Positions 62,630 through 64,000 of a stretch of 64,000 nucleotides of DNA are shown here, piece by piece. Positions within the stretch are counted from its first letter, which is position 1. Each line of letters opens with the position of its first letter. The notes beneath the pieces were generated by a model. The model made no database searches. It worked only from the letters and a program-made list of their open reading frames with translations, and was not told the DNA's origin. The DNA is from Aureliella sp046290675 (GTDB lineage: Bacteria > Planctomycetota > Planctomycetia > Pirellulales > Pirellulaceae). A program made the position numbers and the translations under genes. The stretch lies in assembly GCA_046290675.1 (NCBI GenBank), contig JBKAHA010000005.1, positions 1 to 64,000 on the forward strand, in the 5' to 3' direction.

Positions 62630-64000
62630 CTATTGAGCGGTGACGAATTCCTTGCCGATCGACATTTGTTTGATGATCCGTGTGGCAGGATCTTCCATTC
62701 GAATGGTGACCTTCAGGCCGCGAAGGTTGGAACCAAAAGGCGATGCCGTTTCGCGCTCTGTGATATCGTCGATGCCGCCAATACCATTGTTGTCGATTCC
62801 ATCAGATGCCGCGTCGATGATGCCTGCACGCCAACCGTCATTTAGTCGCGGTGCTGGCGGGCTCGCCGTGTAGGTAAACAAAGTTGCTGCCCCGGTGATG
62901 TTGGTGGTTCCCAGCAACCCAGCAATCTGGGCCTGAAGCAATCCATCGGAATCGTAATGGCGGTAGTCCGAGCTGTCCGCCGTGAATTGAAGTGCTAGAA
63001 ATTCGCCGCTTGAAAAATTCTGCAATGCCTTTCCGGATCGGAACATGTCGTCGGTAAAGAACGGACCTCCAATCGTTGGCCAAGCCCGCTGGTCGTAACC
63101 ACTGAGCTCGCTCCAAAAATTAGGGATGGTATTAAAACCGCCAGGAACGGCAATGCCTGAGGCCGATAGCGTCAGAATGGTCTTACGCGCCCAACCAAGG
63201 TCTACATACTCACCAGTCGCAACCAAGGCGGAGGTTCGAGGTGTCTGCGTGAAGCCGGCCATGGCAGGCCCATATCCAGGGTCGCTCGGTGAAAGCAATT
63301 GGTCGTCCGTTCCGTCCCAACCGATTTCTCCGTCGTCATCAATTCCATTAACGCCATCATCATCGGTATTCGCAATACCCGGCAGTAAATCTGCACCGAA
63401 GGAAACTAGGAGTGGTACACCCGGGTCAAACGCTTTGATATCGAATCCGAGGATGTCGGCTGCAAGGATGTCTTCTCCCACGCGTGACGCTGTTGATTGG
63501 TGATCGGGCAGCCCAGATCCAATGCCGGCTGCGTCCCACGCGGTGTGGAGGGTAAATGCAGGATGGAGGAAACCAGAGCCTACTTCGAACGTGTTGCCGC
63601 CTAGGAAACCGCTTGGATCTTGGATGTCGTCATTTCGATCATCGTCGAAATCGAGTTGCAATTGTGGTCCGAGCGCTAGCAGCGGCATGGTCGTGGCGGC
63701 TGCTCCCGGGATCGGAACTTGAACGTGCGCGAAGCGGTTCGCCGGATTGCTCAGTGATTGCAAGTCGTTAGCAGCCATGTTGTCGACGCCGGCCGGGAGA
63801 CCATCCGACTGATTGTATACCCTACGCATCGATAAATCGCTCTGAGCGAAGGCACGTGCTGTGTCGCACAGAGGCGATGGCAGGCTCGCTGCGGTTGTCG
63901 CCCCCGGGATCACGGCTGAATCAGGGCCTGCGAGTAGCCAGGAATCGCCACCATCGGGGTGTGTTCCGGATGGTAAGACCCCATTCACATTCAAGTCAGG
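62630..64000 (-). CDS. Prepilin/type II secretion-like protein, 3' part only
   Basis: At least 456 residues, running off the right end of the window; the true start is not visible. The C-terminus LRGLKVTIRMEDPATRIIKQMSIGKEFVT resembles the ends of PulJ/PilW-type minor pseudopilins, in which a prepilin N-terminal helix would lie upstream. Much of the visible part is Asp/Gly/Asn-rich (FDDDRNDDIQD, NTDDDGVNGIDDDGE, IDNNGIGGIDD), which suggests Ca2+-binding loops or a disordered outer region. It is longer than normal pseudopilins. Role in a type II or type IV pilus-like system is inferred only. Confidence 0.7.
   Translation of the reverse strand, partial: PDLNVNGVLPSGTHPDGGDSWLLAGPDSAVIPGATTAASLPSPLCDTARAFAQSDLSMRRVYNQSDGLPAGVDNMAANDLQSLSNPANRFAHVQVPIPGAAATTMPLLALGPQLQLDFDDDRNDDIQDPSGFLGGNTFEVGSGFLHPAFTLHTAWDAAGIGSGLPDHQSTASRVGEDILAADILGFDIKAFDPGVPLLVSFGADLLPGIANTDDDGVNGIDDDGEIGWDGTDDQLLSPSDPGYGPAMAGFTQTPRTSALVATGEYVDLGWARKTILTLSASGIAVPGGFNTIPNFWSELSGYDQRAWPTIGGPFFTDDMFRSGKALQNFSSGEFLALQFTADSSDYRHYDSDGLLQAQIAGLLGTTNITGAATLFTYTASPPAPRLNDGWRAGIIDAASDGIDNNGIGGIDDITERETASPFGSNLRGLKVTIRMEDPATRIIKQMSIGKEFVTAQ

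Overview
The window reads as chromosomal DNA of a planctomycete, probably of the Pirellula/Rhodopirellula/Blastopirellula kind. This is inferred from gene content alone: a complete Na+-NQR operon, two DUF1080 proteins, a Ser/Thr kinase with a large extracytoplasmic domain, a eukaryote-like type II glutamine synthetase, the squalene genes hpnC-hpnD-hpnE, a methanopterin C1 gene (mch) with an ATP-grasp neighbour, a ResB-CcsA fusion, and many secreted or lipoprotein hypotheticals. No rRNA, tRNA, CRISPR array or complete mobile element was seen. The first ~54 bases look like the terminal repeats of an insertion sequence lying outside the window.

Layout. 1-2.2 kb: IS-end-like repeats, a small minus-strand hypothetical gene and a secreted helical protein. 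2.5-10.3 kb: nqrABCDEF, then apbE (flavinyl transferase) and nqrM (maturation factor), a full sodium-pumping NADH:quinone reductase module. 10.8-16.2 kb: glutamine synthetase with a strong terminator, a kinase-like/PP2C phosphatase fusion, and a membrane Ser/Thr kinase with a beta-helix-like outer domain. 16.3-21.3 kb: a small haem-c protein, a DUF1080 protein, a large membrane lipoprotein and an ABC ATPase. 21.3-28.0 kb (minus): an HpcH/HpaI aldolase, a class I aminotransferase, and a three-gene operon of one ExbB/TolQ-like and two ExbD-like proteins with long coiled coils and a very long low-complexity linker. This operon is the best candidate here for an undescribed system. 28.3-38.0 kb (plus): small exported proteins, an HTH/acidic-repeat/membrane-anchor protein, a lipoprotein, the ResB-CcsA cytochrome c synthase and a DMT transporter. 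38.1-44.3 kb (minus): a membrane pyrophosphatase whose key residues point to K+-dependent, possibly Na+-pumping activity, then hpnE, hpnD and hpnC. 44.5-48.2 kb (plus): ispH, pyrB and a dihydroorotase homologue that has lost metal ligands. 48.9-50.9 kb (minus): a multi-pass membrane domain fused to a class V aminotransferase. 51.1-56.4 kb (plus): mch, an ATP-grasp ligase, an OleC-like AMP-binding enzyme and rarA. 56.7-60.3 kb (plus): a regulator with a degenerate receiver, a double ABC-2 permease and a lipoprotein. 60.4-64.0 kb (minus): a double-DUF1080 lipoprotein, a small hypothetical protein and the 3' part of a prepilin-like gene that runs off the window.

Themes. NqrB and NqrC have the flavinylation motifs that ApbE acts on, and NqrM is thought to help form the NQR metal centre. 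If the pyrophosphatase also moves Na+, the two would supply a shared sodium gradient. IspH makes the C5 precursors that HpnC, HpnD and HpnE use on the opposite strand for squalene. The ABC ATPase and ABC-2 permease lie about 36 kb apart and may be partners. All functions are inferred from motifs read by eye; no database search was run.
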